The notes below the pieces were generated by a model. It had not been told where the DNA came from and made no database searches. It saw only the letters and a program-made list of their open reading frames with translations. A stretch of 6,680 nt of DNA, from positions 1 to 6,680 of the forward strand of contig CAMPAJ010000089.1 of the NCBI GenBank assembly GCA_946631805.1, given 5' to 3'. This document shows, in pieces, positions 6,201-6,680 of the stretch. This DNA comes from an uncultured Eggerthellaceae bacterium (lineage in GTDB: Bacteria; Actinomycetota; Coriobacteriia; Coriobacteriales; Eggerthellaceae). The position numbers were made by a program, and so were the translations under genes. Within the stretch, counting starts at the first letter, position 1, and each line of letters opens with the position of its first letter.

Positions 6201-6680
6201 CGATGGTTCGGTCGTCGTGGGCGGCAATGGGGTAGGCACCGTTGTGATGAAAGACGCGCTCCAAACCTACGACATCGTGATTTCCAAAGTCATTGCTGGG
6301 GGCGGTCCCGAACTGGCGGGAGCTCATCTTCGCATCGAGGGCGAAGACTTCGAAGGGAACGCTATCGATCCCATAGCCTGGGTAAGCACGGGCGAAGAAA
6401 AAGTCGTTCAGCTGCCTGCAGGCACCTATACCCTTACTGAAGACCAAGCGCCGCTCGGATTCGAGATTGCCGAATCGATTACGTTCGATGTGGGGTCGAC
6501 TGAAGACGAGTCGGGGGTCCGAGGTTTCGTCGTTACCATTGACGGAGTCGACGTTGCAGGCAAAATCGTCATGGAAGATGCCCACTCTCCTGAACCAGAG
6601 CCCACACCGGATCCCGAACCGGAGCCCGAGCCCGAGCCCGAACCCGAGCCCGAACCCGAACCCGAACCCGAGCCTGCACC
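3172..6680 (+). CDS. Large secreted surface protein: beta-helix, Cna_B/SpaA domains and Pro-Glu stalk (3' partial)
   Basis: The frame stays open for 1169 codons and runs off the window, so the C-terminus is missing. Residues 1-30 are a signal peptide: a KNNKK n-region, a hydrophobic core and a likely cut after AFA30. Residues 31-160 are acidic low-complexity sequence with almost no Lys. Residue 161 onward starts 'IYLNPVRGDDANDGG', a common entry to secreted right-handed beta-helices. The helix then runs to about 633 with repeated 'MNGGEISGN' and 'GGGV/GGGI' rungs. Next come a DUF7601/FctA-like domain (636-738), a Cna_B domain (739-825), three SpaA-like domains (826-1137) and a Pro-Glu tract from 1140. 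Such proteins normally end in a sortase motif (LPxTG-like), a membrane helix and a basic tail, which are expected beyond the window but unseen. The likely role is adhesion or display on the wall. ATG3172 is preferred over an in-frame GTG at 3136 because it gives a standard signal peptide and has a Shine-Dalgarno site. No enzyme active site was recognised. Confidence 0.9.
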   Translation, partial: MKNNKKLLSIFLAISLVLSLQVGSSLAAFAEGGDQLDRSAESSISADGDNVADGTDAESAGQSDDPEGAEQPDAAKADGTDAEDVQAQDVVDAQEVVPGAADLGNNNVATPLEEDSVVNPAPTARHFALASMPEANEPSDAGEGHDAVVEANEAAVSLTEIYLNPVRGDDANDGGAEAPVATFAQAKALLDVNPDAYTIYVMGTIAASGEMSLPDGVVLKRAPGFTGTLIDVAAGNSVVLSNIVVDGDDSKKDSSPMISVSGELVLESGAVLQNNHNERSGYATAGAVFVKPSGTFTMNDGRIVNNSSKLGGGVETRGMFVMNGGEISGNRTVTEDGIGDGGGVAVTSEYTSHSGTMVFNGGVVSGNSSARSGGGIALGTLSTWWIGKPYAHGPRLEMHGGVLDGNVARANGGGVFIQANCSAYVDGGEITNNVAQAAIRDSMFSGGGIYVNGGYEKYSSSIDYPDGKLELVNPFITGNTAYSGGGGLANCPSGGLVVYINDGGAVFGNTYYNDGSPDDIFVLSGRVVGSAIHQGNPYMFVASHMLGGGNYNWKVWGSGEDYDYADQEVRVSSSLFGKSYANLYSEPSAEDQQRARDVFDAKGGVYISGNTGKAYGGGIGSNGRIYVGSADTFSGKLRVSKQVVSDREADFEREFTFKVVLDQYLPDGRYGELDFVGGEAQFTLKNGESVLAEGLPDGAKYRVEEVADEEFVTVSEGETGQFLDPNAVYEAVFTNTLNITDIEGEKTWLGDNEQMRPESITVRLLANGEEVAAQEVTAQDGWKYAFENLPITVDGVEVAYTVVEDEVAGYESSVDGFNIANSPVFHDVIVSKVIAGGGQELAGAQLSVVGNDAAGNPIEPISWISDGSERTISLQPGTYTLVESKAPLGYDESESITFTVDIEGNVSLIAESDEGPVAAPVDKVVMEDALSKHRVVVSKVRLGQGSELPGAHLSIVQGKSVNGDVVEPISWISAGAPHEVELPAGTYTLTEDQAPLGFSKAESIVFEVLLDGSVVVGGNGVGTVVMKDALQTYDIVISKVIAGGGPELAGAHLRIEGEDFEGNAIDPIAWVSTGEEKVVQLPAGTYTLTEDQAPLGFEIAESITFDVGSTEDESGVRGFVVTIDGVDVAGKIVMEDAHSPEPEPTPDPEPEPEPEPEPEPEPEPEPEPA
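3652..5070 (+). other. Right-handed beta-helix region (residues 161-633)
   Basis: After the cap 'IYLNPVRGDDANDGG', rungs repeat with Asn/Gly ladders: 'FTMNDGRIVNNSSKLGGGV', 'FVMNGGEISGN', 'MVFNGGVVSGNSSARSGGGI', 'LEMHGGVLDGNVARANGGGV', 'YVDGGEITNNVA', and finally 'GGVYISGNTGKAYGGGIG'. This spacing is typical of pectate-lyase-like surface folds used in adhesion or glycan contact. The regular pattern is interrupted at about residues 540-600 by an aromatic and acidic insert (from 'GGGNYNWKVWGSGEDYDYAD'). Confidence 0.8.
5077..5385 (+). other. DUF7601/FctA-like Ig-type domain (residues 636-738)
   Basis: The segment starts 'KLRVSKQVVSD', has 'EFTFKVVLDQ', contains 'YRVEEVADEEF' and ends 'YEAVFTNTLN'. 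These are the first, middle and last strand signatures of pilin-backbone-type domains. By pattern the isopeptide residues would be Lys641, catalytic Glu705 and Asn735. It directly follows the beta-helix and begins the stalk. Confidence 0.7.
5386..5646 (+). other. Cna_B domain (residues 739-825)
   Basis: The signature 'IEGEKTWLGDNEQMRPESI' followed by 'VRLLANGE', 'GWKYAFENLP', 'YTVVEDEVAGY' and 'FNIANS' is a clear collagen-binding-protein B-repeat (PF05738). The predicted isopeptide triad is Lys746, Glu804 and Asn821. Such domains form rigid, protease-resistant stalks. Confidence 0.85.
5647..6582 (+). repeat. Three tandem SpaA-like (prealbumin-like) domain repeats
   Basis: The repeats are residues 826-929 (5647-5958), 930-1029 (5959-6258) and 1030-1137 (6259-6582). 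Each shows 'V(I/V)SKV' at the start, 'ELAGA' or 'ELPGA', 'GTYTL(V/T)E.(K/Q)APLG(Y/F)' in the middle and 'VM(E/K)DA' at the end. The predicted bond residues are Lys832/Glu883/Asp928, Lys939/Glu991/Asp1028 and Lys1039/Glu1090/Asp1136. The fold matches SpaA-type domains (PF17802). All three end in Asp where many family members have Asn. Confidence 0.85.
6613..6672 (+). repeat. Hexanucleotide tract encoding a Pro-Glu stalk
   Basis: Ten consecutive CC(C/G)GA(A/G) units encode ten Pro-Glu dipeptides, preceded by 'SPEPEPTPDP' (from residue 1139) and followed by Pro-Ala at the window edge. Pro-rich acidic tracts of this kind usually span the cell wall just before a sortase signal. The tract may continue outside the window. 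A 6-bp unit can gain or lose copies without breaking the frame. Confidence 0.9.

Noticed and set aside
5707..6585. 292-codon minus-strand reading frame
   Set aside because: It is antisense to the three SpaA-like repeats. Its internal repeats simply mirror theirs, and no family pattern or good start context is present.

Overview
The window looks like chromosomal DNA of a moderately GC-rich Gram-positive anaerobe. My best guess is an actinobacterium of the Coriobacteriia (Eggerthellaceae-like, for example Eggerthella, Gordonibacter or Slackia relatives). The guess rests on three things. A divergent pair joins a uroporphyrinogen-decarboxylase-family (URO-D) enzyme to a PucR/CdaR-type regulator. 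Good Shine-Dalgarno sites precede both genes of that pair, one of which starts with GTG. A large secreted wall-type protein carries Cna_B/SpaA domains and a Pro-Glu tract. The lineage is inferred; no rRNA or other marker is present.

Layout. Bases 1-151 hold two near-identical palindromic repeats and no credible gene. Bases 152-1204 (minus strand) encode a complete 350-residue URO-D-superfamily protein, more like a corrinoid-linked methyltransferase than the haem enzyme. Bases 1205-1440 are a divergent control region with a perfect 17-bp palindrome. Bases 1441-2976 (plus strand) encode a complete 511-residue PucR-type regulator with a C-terminal helix-turn-helix. Bases 2977-3171 are an intergenic leader that is AT-rich in its first part. 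From 3172 to the window edge at 6680 one frame stays open for 1169 codons. It encodes the N-terminal and middle part of a very large secreted surface protein whose 3' end lies outside the window.

The surface protein is the dominant object. In order it has a signal peptide, an acidic low-complexity segment, a right-handed beta-helix, a DUF7601/FctA-like domain, one Cna_B domain, three tandem SpaA-like domains and a (Pro-Glu)n stalk. Each of the five Ig-like domains has a recognisable Lys-Glu-Asn/Asp triad for an intramolecular isopeptide bond. The first two end in Asn and the last three in Asp. The long reverse-strand reading frames over this region are shadows of it.

How the parts fit. The enzyme and regulator probably form a self-contained unit in which the regulator senses a small molecule and controls the divergent enzyme gene from the palindrome. 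The surface protein appears to be an independent transcription unit acting at the cell surface, probably in adhesion. No mobile element, CRISPR array, tRNA or rRNA was seen.
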